This document shows, in pieces, positions 27,106 to 35,437 of a stretch of DNA of 64,000 nucleotides. Source of the stretch: Actinacidiphila epipremni (GTDB lineage: Bacteria > Actinomycetota > Actinomycetes > Streptomycetales > Streptomycetaceae). The notes under the pieces are model-generated. The model was not told the DNA's origin, ran no database searches, and was given only the letters and a program-made list of their open reading frames with translations. A program made the position numbers and the translations under genes. Where the stretch lies: NCBI RefSeq assembly GCF_012034175.1, contig NZ_JAATEJ010000009.1, positions 165,179-229,178 on the forward strand, written 5' to 3'. Positions within the stretch are counted from its first letter, which is position 1, and every line of letters begins with the position of its first letter.

Positions 27106-27807
27106 ATGTCGATCCAGGAGCGCCGGGAGCGCGAACGAGCCGAACGCGAGCAGCTGATCGTGAGCACCGCACGGGAACTGGCCGAGGCGGAGGGCTGGGA
27201 CGCGGTGACCACCCGCCGGCTGGCCGCCGAGATCGAGTACAGCCAGCCCGTGCTCTACAGCCACTTCAAGGGCAAGGGCGCGATCATGACGGCCGTCGCG
27301 CTCCAGGGCTTCGTCGAACTCGCGGCGGTCCTGCGCGCCGCGCGCACCGGGGCGGAGGGCTCCCGGGCGGGTACGGGAGGCCGCCGGGCGGGCGCGCAGG
27401 GACCCCAGGCGGAGGACGCCGGCGCGAGTGCGGGGGACCCCCGGGCGAGTGCGGAGGGCCGGGCGGAGGGCCCGCGGGCGGCCCTCACCGCGGTGGCCGA
27501 CGCCTACACCGCCTTCGCCGCCGAACGCCCCGCCCTCTACGAGGCGATGTTCACCCGGGCCGTGGACCTGCCCTTCGCCAGCCCCGAGGCCCCGGCGCCG
27601 CTGTGGGCCGCCTTCGACGAACTCCTCGACGCCGTCACCCCGCACGCCGCCCCCGACGAGGACCCGGGCATCCTCACCGAGACCTTCTGGGCCGCCCTGC
27701 ACGGCCTCGCGACCCTCGGCCGCAGCGGCCGGCTCCCCGCCGCGGCGCACACCACCCGGCTCGCCCTGCTCACCGCCCACTTCGCCGGGCCGCCGGCGGC
27801 GCGCTGA
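27106..27807 (+). CDS. TetR-family repressor
   Basis: The protein has 233 residues. The helix-turn-helix (about 12-60) reads LIVSTARELAEAEGWDAVTT and AAEIEYSQPVLYSHFKGKGAI. A low-complexity Ala/Gly/Glu insert (about 85-125) is unusual and separates DNA-binding and ligand domains. The C-terminal domain (LTAVADAYTAFAAERPALYEAMF) is of the WHG type common in actinobacteria. It likely represses the divergent DUF4267 gene and itself through the paired CTAGC sites. Confidence 0.9.
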   Translation: MSIQERRERERAEREQLIVSTARELAEAEGWDAVTTRRLAAEIEYSQPVLYSHFKGKGAIMTAVALQGFVELAAVLRAARTGAEGSRAGTGGRRAGAQGPQAEDAGASAGDPRASAEGRAEGPRAALTAVADAYTAFAAERPALYEAMFTRAVDLPFASPEAPAPLWAAFDELLDAVTPHAAPDEDPGILTETFWAALHGLATLGRSGRLPAAAHTTRLALLTAHFAGPPAAR

Positions 27808-27810
27808 CCC

Positions 27811-27875
27811 GGCTCAGGGGCCCGGCTCAGGGGCCCGGCTCAGGGGCCCGGCTCAGGGGCCCGGCTCAGGGGACC
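27811..27875. repeat. Tandem repeat, 5 x 13 bp, on a stop codon
   Basis: Five 13-base units of GGCTCAGGGGCCC begin at 27811, 27824, 27837, 27850 and 27863; the last differs by one base. They fill the gap between the TetR gene's stop and the convergent DUF3152 gene, whose TGA stop (27866-27868, minus strand) lies in the last unit. Each unit repeats that TGA. Confidence 0.9.
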
Positions 27876-28795
27876 CGCGGGCCCTGGATGTAGTGGCCGG
27901 CGGAGTCGTACGGCCAGGCGTTGGCCTTGCAGCCGTGCAGGCCGTCGATCTGCTGCATCATCACCGGGGCGAGCCGGCCGGGGCCGGGGCAGGTCTCATG
28001 GCCGTGGCCGATCCGGTGGCCCACCTCGTGGTTGATGATGAGCGCGCGGTATCCCGCGATGGGGCCCGGGAATTCGGGCGAGCCGAGCAGCCAGCGCTTG
28101 AGGTTGACGACGACGGTGGGGCCGACGTCGCAGTTGACCTCACCATGGGTGTGCAGGCCGGCCGCGCCGCATATGGCGTCCACGGTGTCGGGCGTGGCGA
28201 TCTTGACGACGAAGTCCACGGGGCCGGACGAGACGAGCTGGAAGCCGTCGTGGCCGTCGTCCGTCCAGCCCCGGGGGTCCGCGAGAATGGCCTCGATCTC
28301 GTGCGCCGCCCCGTCCGCGGAGATGCCCGCGCCCTGCTCGACCTGCACCTCGTAGCGGCGTATCCGGCCGCGCCCGACCGCCTTGCCTGCGGCATCGGCG
28401 GTGCTGAAGCTGCCGCTGCCGTGCTGGGGCACGTCCGTGGCGGTGGGGGCCGGGGCCTTGGTCTTCGCGGGAGCGCCGCCCGCGTCGGGCGTACGGGCCG
28501 GGTCCGCCGGCTGCCCCCGCCCGGCGGACGCGGCGCCCGCCCGGCCCGCGGTGCCCGACTGCCCGGCGGTCGCGCCGGGCCGCAGCATGTGGAGGGTCAC
28601 ACCGAGGAGGACGACGAAGACCGCCGCGAAGACGCCATACGTGACGCAGCCGCGCCGGGGCCGGCCGGCGCGGCTCGTGGGGCTCGTGCTGCCGGCCGGG
28701 CTCGTACGGCCGGCGCTGCTCGTACGGCCGCTCCGGCCGCGCGACTGCGCGTGCGCCTTGCGTCCGCTGCCCCGACCCGCCGCTCTGCCGCCCAT
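27866..28795 (-). CDS. DUF3152 secreted metalloprotease-like protein
   Basis: The protein has 309 residues from the ATG at 28795, with GGAGAGGACC upstream. After a basic Arg/Ser-rich cytoplasmic stretch there is one membrane helix (YGVFAAVFVVLLGVTLHML), a linker, and an outside domain of about 190 residues. That domain carries INHEVGHRIGHGHETC, an HExxH-xx-GH zinc motif with the third ligand, as in metzincin-type proteases, plus a paired-cysteine pattern. This is the DUF3152 family of actinobacteria. Activity has not been shown as far as I know. Confidence 0.88.
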   Translation of the reverse strand: MGGRAAGRGSGRKAHAQSRGRSGRTSSAGRTSPAGSTSPTSRAGRPRRGCVTYGVFAAVFVVLLGVTLHMLRPGATAGQSGTAGRAGAASAGRGQPADPARTPDAGGAPAKTKAPAPTATDVPQHGSGSFSTADAAGKAVGRGRIRRYEVQVEQGAGISADGAAHEIEAILADPRGWTDDGHDGFQLVSSGPVDFVVKIATPDTVDAICGAAGLHTHGEVNCDVGPTVVVNLKRWLLGSPEFPGPIAGYRALIINHEVGHRIGHGHETCPGPGRLAPVMMQQIDGLHGCKANAWPYDSAGHYIQGPRVP

Positions 28796-29117
28796 CCCAC
28801 GGTCCTCTCCGCTCGGAAACCGGCGGCGGGAGGCGGCACGGTCCTGTCCGCCTCCCGCCGCGGCCGGCACGGAGGGGCGGGCGAGGGGGTAGGCCGCACG
28901 CCGTCCGCGCGGCTTCCAGGCTCGCGAGGGCACATGATGACGTCTGGCTCATACGGTCACGGCCGCGTAACGGCCCAGTTGGGAGGGCATACGGCCGGCG
29001 GCCGGCACGACGCGGGCCCGGCGCAATGCAGGCGCGGCGGGACGCGGCGGCTCCCGGCGTGAGACGCGGCGGCTCCGGGCGTCACGCGGGCCCGGCGGCA
29101 TGCAAGCCCAGCGGCTG
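28796..29117. other. Intergenic region with short GC-rich direct repeats
   Basis: This 322-base gap lies between two same-strand genes. Its left end holds the ribosome site and promoter region of the DUF3152 gene. Near 29037-29080 a GACGCGGCGGCTCC element occurs twice, 21 bases apart, within GC-rich sequence. I see no gene. Confidence 0.5.
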
Positions 29118-29954
29118 TCAGTTCGGCGGCTTCACCGTCAGCTCGCGCAGCCTCCGCTCGGTCTCGGAGCCGGGCGCCACCAGGAACGAGACCAACGTCT
29201 TGTCGTCGTCGGCCACATGCATCTTGACGTACTCGAACTCGACGACGCCCAGTCGCGGATGCCTCACCGTACGCGGCCCCGGCACGAACGGCGTGACGTC
29301 CTTGCGCTGCCACAGCCGCCCGAAGTCCGGGCTCGCCGCCTCCAGTTCGCGCAGCAGCGCCACCACGTCGGCGTCCAAAAGGTGTTCCCCGACCTGGGTG
29401 CGGAAGAGCGCGACCGTGTACGCGGCCTCCTGCTCCCAGTCCTCGGACATCGCCTTCGGCTCCGGCGAAGTGAAGGTCAGCCACAGGACGTTGCGCCGCT
29501 CGGCCGGCACCGCGGCGAGGTCCCCGTACAGCAGCGTGAAGCCGTCGTTCCACGCCACGAGGTCGAAGCGGCGGTTGACGATGAAGGTGGGGTTCGGGTC
29601 CAGGTGGGCGAGCAGCAACTCGTACTGCCGGGGCAGCCCGGACCGCACCGGCCCGTCGCCGGGCGGCACTTCACCGGCGAGCCGGTAGAGGTGGTCGCGT
29701 TCGACCGGGTCGAGGCCGAGCGCGGGGGCGAGGCTGCCGAGCACCTGGCGCGAGACGTTGATCTCCCGGGCCTGCTCCAGCCAGGTGTACCAGGTGATGC
29801 TCAGGCCCGCGAGCGTGGCGACCTCCTCGCGGCGCAGGCCCGGTGTGCGCCGCCGGTGCCCGGTCACGGTGAGCCCGGCGTCCTCGGGCCGCCGCCGCTC
29901 ACGCCGGCTGCGGATGAACTCGGCGAGCTCCCGCCGCTGTTCGGATGTGCTCAC
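29118..29954 (-). CDS. XRE-family regulator with MmyB-like ligand domain (1)
   Basis: The protein has 278 residues from the GTG at 29954, preceded by GGGAGG. It has the MmyB-type arrangement: an N-terminal XRE domain (RTPGLRREEVATLAGLSITWYTWLEQ, split across the recognition helix) and a C-terminal PAS-like MmyB domain (IVNRRFDLVAWNDGFTLLYG, WLTF, EDWEQEAAYTVALFR). In Streptomyces such genes regulate neighbouring enzymes, and the MmyB domain may bind a fatty-acid-like ligand. The neighbours here do not show an obvious target. It is a paralogue of the protein at 48618. Confidence 0.88.
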   Translation of the reverse strand: MSTSEQRRELAEFIRSRRERRRPEDAGLTVTGHRRRTPGLRREEVATLAGLSITWYTWLEQAREINVSRQVLGSLAPALGLDPVERDHLYRLAGEVPPGDGPVRSGLPRQYELLLAHLDPNPTFIVNRRFDLVAWNDGFTLLYGDLAAVPAERRNVLWLTFTSPEPKAMSEDWEQEAAYTVALFRTQVGEHLLDADVVALLRELEAASPDFGRLWQRKDVTPFVPGPRTVRHPRLGVVEFEYVKMHVADDDKTLVSFLVAPGSETERRLRELTVKPPN

Positions 29955-30057
29955 GCTGGCCTCCCGCACCGAGGCTACCCGCCGCGCCCGCACCGCCCGC
30001 CCCGCCGTCCGCCGAAGACGCCGCCGCCGGAACCCCGGCGCCCCGGCGCAGCTCGCC

Positions 30058-30549
30058 TCAGCGGGCGAGCGCGGCGAGCACGGCGTCGAGGTCGGTCGCG
30101 AGGTCCACGAGCAGGCCGGTCTCCGCCCACGCCCCGCCGTCCGCGTTCCAGGACGCGCCCGCGAAGTGGGCACGGCTGCGGGTGAGTTCGGTCAGCCGCG
30201 CACCGCCGGGTACGACCGTCGTACGGGTGCCCTCCCGCACGGCCGGCTGCCGTACGAGCCGGATCCGCCGGACGGTGCCGGTCGACGCCGGCTCCGCCCG
30301 CGGCCCCTCGCCCCGGTGCCAGGTCGCGAGCAGCAGGCCCCGCGCCCCCGCACCGCCGGCGGGCTCGTCCGGCCCCGGCGCCATCGCGGCCGTCAGCGCC
30401 GTCCCGGCGGGCAGCAGCGCCTGCGCGGGAGCCGCGAACTCGTCCTCGTACAGGAAGTCCAGGTCCCAGCGGACCTCGGTGCCGAGGGCGAAGGGGTCGC
30501 CGCAGCATCGCATTTCCCAGTCGGCGACGAAAACGGGCACAAGCTCCAT
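30058..30549 (-). CDS. Conserved hypothetical protein (DUF6578-like)
   Basis: The protein has 163 residues from ATG 30549; the frame stays open far upstream but that part is antisense to the HEAT gene. The opening VPVFVADWEMRCCGDPFALGTEVRW resembles, from memory, the DUF6578 family of Streptomyces (split here as VADWEMRCCGDPF and LGTEVRW). The paired cysteines CC are the only notable motif. The rest is a beta-rich small domain. Family assignment needs a profile search. Confidence 0.6.
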   Translation of the reverse strand: MELVPVFVADWEMRCCGDPFALGTEVRWDLDFLYEDEFAAPAQALLPAGTALTAAMAPGPDEPAGGAGARGLLLATWHRGEGPRAEPASTGTVRRIRLVRQPAVREGTRTTVVPGGARLTELTRSRAHFAGASWNADGGAWAETGLLVDLATDLDAVLAALAR

Positions 30550-30645
30550 GCCCCCAGTGTGCGCGGCCCCCGGCGCCCGCCGGGCCCGTGCCACACACCC
30601 GAAATCCTGCTGACACACGCCCCGTCCGGCAGCCACCCTGTGCGC

Positions 30646-32685
30646 ATGACCGCTGCCCCGTATCCGCCCGTGCTCGACGGCGTCGACGCCCTGCCCTGGG
30701 CGCGGCTGGAGCACAACTACGGCACCGCCGAGGACATCCCGGACCGGCTGCGCGGAGTTGCCGCCGGCACCGAGCCGGCTGATGGCGACCTGGCCAACCA
30801 CCTTTCCCACCAGGGCGGCTGGGTGTGCCCGGCGGCAACGGCCGCGCTGCCCTTCCTCGTCGGCCTCGCGGCGCTGCCCACAGTGGCGTTGCCCGACCGG
30901 CTCGGCCTGCTCGAACTGGTCGGGGACCTGGCCCGTACCGCACGCACCGCCGAGCCCCGCTTCGTGCACCTTGGCTGGCCCGAGGCGTGGCAGCGGTCGC
31001 TCCCCGCCCTCCTGGCGCTGCCCACCGCCGACGCCGAGCCTGCGGCGGTCCGCCGGGCGGCCGTCGAGGCACTGGGCGAGGCGCCCGAACCGGGCCCGGA
31101 GACCGTGGAGTTGCTGCGCGAGCGCTGGGAGCGGGACGGCGACGGGCCGACCCGGCTCGCCGCGCTGCACGCGCTCGGCCGGACGGCGGCACGGGCCGGG
31201 GCGCAGCAGTGCGCGCGGACGGCGGCGTATCTCGAAGCGCTGCTCGCCGACGCACGTCCTGCGGTGCGGATCACCGCCCTGCACGCCCTCGCCTGCATCG
31301 ATCCGGACGCGCCCGCCCGCCGGGTGGATCTCCTGTGCGAGGGCTTCACGGCGCCCGGGGCGGCCACCGAACTCGCCGCCGCCTGGGCGGAGATGAACCT
31401 GGCCCAGGCCGTCTCGTGGAGCTTCGCGCTCGTGGCGAACCGGCCCATAGCCGCCACCGGCCTGGTCGTCCGCCTCGCCGCCGCGGAAGGTCCGGCCGAG
31501 CTGCGGACCGCCGCGATGGACTGCGCCGGGCAGTTGCTGCTGCGGTGGCGCTCACCGGCCGCCGCGCTGCTGCCGGTCCTGGCAAGGGGCTTGGAGGACA
31601 CGGAGCCGGCGGTCCGGGTGCAGGCCGCGCATCTGCTCGCGGCACTCGGCGCCGCCTCGGCCCCGTACGCCGACCGGCTCGCCGCCCGCCTCGACGACCA
31701 CGCGCGCCGGCCGGAGCGGTGGGCACCGGCCACCGTCGCCGACAACGCCCTGTGGGCGCTGACCCGTTGCGGCGACCCGCGCTGCCTGCCCGGCCTGGTC
31801 ACGCGGCTGCACGCCCGGCAGGAGGTCTTCGCGCCCTACAGCTCCCACAGCGGTCTCCTCGGCCTGCACGATCTGCCGGGAATGCACGAGGTGTTGATCC
31901 CGCTGCGCGCGCACGCGAAGCAACTGGTGCCACAGGTGGCCGCGTTGATGCGCGAGGTGCGCAAGTCCGGTGACTGGCAGGCGGCGCGGGCCTGCACGGA
32001 GGTGCTGGCCGCGTGGGGCGAGGCCGCGCTGTCGGCCCTCGGCGAGCTGATCGCCCTGCTCGCGGACCCGCGTCTGCGCGGCCACGCGGCCCGGGCGCTC
32101 GCCGCGATCGGCCCGTCCGCCGCCGGGGCCCTGCCGTATCTGCACCCCGCGCCGGGCACCGCGGCGGCCGGCTCGCGTGAAGCGGCCACCGAACGGCAGC
32201 TCTTCGCGTGGGCGCGGGCCCGGCTCGGCGACGACCCGGCGCGCGCCCTCGACGTGCTCGGCCCGGCACTCGCGGCGGACGGCGTTTTCCACACCACGAC
32301 CCGCTACGTGGGCGACCTCGGCCCGGCGGCCGTCTCCCAAGCCGGGCGGCTGCGCGTACTGTTGGCGACCGGGTATCCGGTGGACTGGACGAGCGTCGAG
32401 GCGGCGATCGCCCTGTGGAAGGTCACGGGCGATCCGGAGCCGAGCCGCCCGGCGCTCGAAGAGACCGTCCGGCCGCTCGCCGAAGGCCGCCATCTGCCGG
32501 TGATGCACCGGGCGTTGGAGGCGCTGACGGAAATCGGCGAGATCGGCCCACCGACCCGCGCGGCCCTCACCTCCGCCCTGGAGTCCGACCAGTTGCTCGG
32601 GTCGGCGGGCAACTGGCGGCGCTTCGCCGAGGACCAGCGCATCCGCGCCGCCGCCCGCACCCTCCTGCGCAGCGCCGCCGGCTGA
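30646..32685 (+). CDS. HEAT-repeat protein B
   Basis: The protein has 679 residues from ATG 30646. Helical HEAT units run through it: RLAALHALGRTAARAGAQQC, AVRITALHALACIDPDAPAR, AVRVQAAHLLAALG and LRGHAARALAAIGPSAAG. The N-terminus (PWARLEHNYGTAEDIPDRL, then LSHQGGWVCPAATAALPFL) aligns with that of the HEAT protein at 13625, marking a family with a fixed opening. No catalytic or membrane part is seen. There is no good ribosome-binding site upstream of the start. Confidence 0.8.
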   Translation: MTAAPYPPVLDGVDALPWARLEHNYGTAEDIPDRLRGVAAGTEPADGDLANHLSHQGGWVCPAATAALPFLVGLAALPTVALPDRLGLLELVGDLARTARTAEPRFVHLGWPEAWQRSLPALLALPTADAEPAAVRRAAVEALGEAPEPGPETVELLRERWERDGDGPTRLAALHALGRTAARAGAQQCARTAAYLEALLADARPAVRITALHALACIDPDAPARRVDLLCEGFTAPGAATELAAAWAEMNLAQAVSWSFALVANRPIAATGLVVRLAAAEGPAELRTAAMDCAGQLLLRWRSPAAALLPVLARGLEDTEPAVRVQAAHLLAALGAASAPYADRLAARLDDHARRPERWAPATVADNALWALTRCGDPRCLPGLVTRLHARQEVFAPYSSHSGLLGLHDLPGMHEVLIPLRAHAKQLVPQVAALMREVRKSGDWQAARACTEVLAAWGEAALSALGELIALLADPRLRGHAARALAAIGPSAAGALPYLHPAPGTAAAGSREAATERQLFAWARARLGDDPARALDVLGPALAADGVFHTTTRYVGDLGPAAVSQAGRLRVLLATGYPVDWTSVEAAIALWKVTGDPEPSRPALEETVRPLAEGRHLPVMHRALEALTEIGEIGPPTRAALTSALESDQLLGSAGNWRRFAEDQRIRAAARTLLRSAAG

Positions 32686-32702
32686 CGGCCCCCCTCGGGC
32701 CG

Positions 32703-33209
32703 TCAGCCGAAGATCGCCGCGGGGTCGCCGGTGTACCAGGTGTTGTCGATGCGCAGCCGCAGGATGACCCAGCGGTCGCCGTCGCGCACGAGGTCCACGT
32801 CGTAGGGGTTCTTGAGCAGCGCGTACGTGCCGTGGTCCGCGCTGAGCAGGTGCTGCGCCTCGACCAGGGCGGTGAGGCGGGCGGTGTCGCCCTCGATCTC
32901 GATCCGGACGTTGGTGACCTGGTGGGTGGTGTCGACCCGGCCGGTGAACAGCCCCAGGATCGTCGCCACGATGACCTCCCGCCCCACGATGACCGGCGGC
33001 TGCGCGCCCCACCTGGCGGAGGCCGGCCGGAAGTCCACCTCGGCGTCCACGGCGAAGGCCGACGCGAACAGCTCCTCGTCCTTCAGGTCCTGGCCGAGCG
33101 CGAACCGGTGCAGCGCGTCGGTGATCTCGACGCGGTCCCGCAACTCCGCGACGACCGCCCCGCCGTCGTGCGCGACTGCCCCGAGGGCACGATCCCGGGT
33201 GACGTACAT
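32703..33209 (-). CDS. SnoaL-like (NTF2-fold) protein
   Basis: The protein has 168 residues from ATG 33209, with AGGGAGAAC upstream. It matches SnoaL-like NTF2 folds: an early helix with EITDALHRFALGQD, then DEELFASAFAVDAEVDF, TTHQVTNVRIEIEGDTARLTA (split here) and a final RWVILRLRIDNTWYTGDP strand pair. Such small alpha+beta proteins are cyclases, isomerases or binding proteins. It converges on the HEAT gene, 17 bases from its stop. Confidence 0.8.
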   Translation of the reverse strand: MYVTRDRALGAVAHDGGAVVAELRDRVEITDALHRFALGQDLKDEELFASAFAVDAEVDFRPASARWGAQPPVIVGREVIVATILGLFTGRVDTTHQVTNVRIEIEGDTARLTALVEAQHLLSADHGTYALLKNPYDVDLVRDGDRWVILRLRIDNTWYTGDPAAIFG

Positions 33210-33400
33210 GCTGTTCTCCCTGTGCAGGCCGGAGGTTCCATCCCCGCCCCCGATCCTGCTCGGCCCCAGGCCCCCCATCAACGACGCTCTGCGCAACGCG
33301 CGTTAAGCCCCGCTTGACGCCGGACCGCCTCGTCGTCCAGGCGGGCCCACGCCCGCATCCGCCACGCTCACCTACGACCCGCGGCCGGGCGCCGCGCGGG

Positions 33401-34816
33401 TCAGGCCCCCCGTACCCCGGTCGGCAGCTCCGGGTCGGACGCCGACGCGACGGCCAGCGCCTCCATGTCCCGTACCAGCTCGCCCACTTGCCCCACCGAG
33501 ACGTGGTGCGTGTCCACCTGGACCTCCAGTTCCACCGTGTCCTGCGCCGCTCCCACCTGGATCATGAGCATGTCCAGGTAGCTGGCGAACGGCTCGCCCC
33601 AGCGCAGCTCGCTCTCGGCCCGGGCCGCCGCCAACTCGGCCTCGGACGGCACCTCGCGGCGCGCCGGCTCCACGCCGAGGGCGAGCCGGCGGTCGTTGAA
33701 CAGGCAGGTGATCTCGACCACTTCGCCCCGCTCGGCGTGGACGCGGGAGCGCAACTCCTCCAACCGGCCCGGGTCGTAATACGCGTACTTCGAGCACTGC
33801 GCCGAGGCCCGCCGCGTACGGTCCACGACCTCGTCGAAGGAGGCGTCGGCGACGTCGGCCATGAACAGGCCGTTCACGGACAGCGGGTGGGACACCTCCG
33901 CGAGTCCCGGCCGGAAGCGGTTGCTCACGACGACCTGGATCAGCGCCGGGTTGATGCCGGTCAGCCGCACGACGGCCACCGCGTACGCGGCCAGCAGCAC
34001 GGTGGAGGTCGAGGTGCCGGTCCTGGCCGCCACGACGCCCGAGGCCACGTGCAGGGCGCGGGAGGTGAAGACCGCCCGCCGGTAGCGCGGTTCGCCCCGG
34101 TCCACGCGCGGCCCGAACCGCCGCGGTCCGGCGGCGCGCAGCAGCCGCTCCCAGTGCCGCAGCGAGGTGTCGCTGTGCCGGCGGCCGGCCGGCGTGCGTT
34201 GCAGCGCCGCGAGTTCCAGCGGGCCCATCGCGGGCCCGGCGGCGGCCGGTTGCCCGGTGGCCGGGTCGCGTTCGGCCAACTCCCGCAGCATGACCGCGAT
34301 TCCGCCGCCGTCGGTGGCGACGTGCGAGATCATCACGACGACATGCGTGACCACGCCCCCGGCGCGTACCGCGGCCATCCGGATCGGCCACTCCTCGGCG
34401 TGGTCGAACGGCGTCGCCTCCCACCGCGCGGCCAACTCGCCCGCCACGACGTCCGGTTCGCCCCCGTCCGGGGTGTCGAGGACGCCCAGGACGGCCTCGC
34501 CCGCGCCCGCCACCTCCTGGACCAGGCCGCCGTCGGCCCCGGCCCTGATCCGGGCCCGCAGCGAGGCGTACCGGCACAGGAAGAAGCGCAGCTCCGCCGC
34601 GAGGTCGCCGACCGTGCGGCCGTCCGTGACGGGCACCGCGCCGCCCATGCTCATCGACCCGCCGGCCAGCTCCATGAGCGTCCAGACCTTGCGCTGCCCC
34701 CACGTCAGCTCCCCGACGCCCGCGCCCGGCCCCGCGAACGGCACGACGACGCCGTCCGTCATCCGCACCCCGCCCAATACCGTGCCCGGCACCGTACTCG
34801 TCGGCGTCTCAGCCAT
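33401..34816 (-). CDS. Stand-alone condensation-domain-like acyltransferase
   Basis: The protein has 471 residues. The fold is that of NRPS condensation domains and their relatives: an N-terminal LTWGQRKVWTLMEL segment, the active-site ISHVATDGGGIAV near residue 165 (H-x3-DG kept, first histidine of HHxxxDG replaced by Ser), and the later VVVSNRFRPGLAEVSHPLSV bridge region. No adenylation or carrier domain is nearby, so it is a free-standing member, perhaps an acyltransferase or regulator of another pathway. The ATG at 34816 looks correct. Confidence 0.75.
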   Translation of the reverse strand: MAETPTSTVPGTVLGGVRMTDGVVVPFAGPGAGVGELTWGQRKVWTLMELAGGSMSMGGAVPVTDGRTVGDLAAELRFFLCRYASLRARIRAGADGGLVQEVAGAGEAVLGVLDTPDGGEPDVVAGELAARWEATPFDHAEEWPIRMAAVRAGGVVTHVVVMISHVATDGGGIAVMLRELAERDPATGQPAAAGPAMGPLELAALQRTPAGRRHSDTSLRHWERLLRAAGPRRFGPRVDRGEPRYRRAVFTSRALHVASGVVAARTGTSTSTVLLAAYAVAVVRLTGINPALIQVVVSNRFRPGLAEVSHPLSVNGLFMADVADASFDEVVDRTRRASAQCSKYAYYDPGRLEELRSRVHAERGEVVEITCLFNDRRLALGVEPARREVPSEAELAAARAESELRWGEPFASYLDMLMIQVGAAQDTVELEVQVDTHHVSVGQVGELVRDMEALAVASASDPELPTGVRGA

Positions 34817-35437
34817 CGGCCGCCGTCCCCTCGAAGTGTCCGCCGCTCACCGATGCGAAGTCCGCCGGGGGACGGGCCCGTTGCGCCGTAAACGTCACGG
34901 GATCGCCCCTTCGGGGGCAATGGCGGAAAACCGCCGCCCATGCCCCGGGTCATTGTCGGGCCGACCGCGCCGACCCCGCAAGACTTCGAGAAAACCCAGC
35001 AAGAACCGCACTTCAACCCATCCGCCCGAACCTCCCCAGCCGGCCCCCGCACCGACCGGCACCCCCACCCGGCGGCCGTCCGCACCGAGCGCGGCAACGC
35101 CGCCGCCCCGCCAACCCCGGGCCCCCGCCCGTGCGCAGGCCGCGGCCCGACCGGGCCCCCGTCCGCCACGCGCGCCCGCCGCGCCCCCGCCCGGCCAGGG
35201 CGACACGCCCAGGTCGCACCAGTTGTGCGGCCCCCGTTCGCCCCCCGTACGCCTTCTCCGTGTCTGATGGTGGACATCCGTGAACGCAACGGGTGGAATC
35301 CCTTGTGTCCACTGCCAACCCGCCTCGCTCGCCCCGGCGTTCGGGCCGGACGACCGCTGACAACGTTGTCGGTCAGGTCGCCGGCCCGGGCTCCGCCGGG
35401 GTCGTGCGGGGCGTCACCGCGACGCCGGAGAGGTCAC
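34817..35437. other. 620-bp regulatory gap before the GH92 gene
   Basis: No gene is evident in either direction. A small hairpin GCCCC-TTCG-GGGGC lies at 34905-34918, near the 5' side of the condensation-domain gene. The right part is GC- and proline-codon-rich without a supported frame. A perfect 12-base LacI-type palindrome lies at 35360-35371. The GH92 gene's ribosome site GGAGAGG is at 35427-35433. Confidence 0.6.
35360..35371. promoter_or_regulatory. LacI-type operator upstream of the GH92 gene
   Basis: GACAACGTTGTC is a perfect 12-base palindrome with the central CG of LacI-family operators. It is 67 bases before the start of the secreted glycosidase gene. Related GACAACGTTGTC-like sites control glycosyl-hydrolase genes in Streptomyces. 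No LacI gene is in the window. Confidence 0.6.

Noticed and set aside
33401..34816. Part of an NRPS cluster
   Set aside because: No adenylation, carrier or thioesterase domain lies within the surrounding 20 kb.
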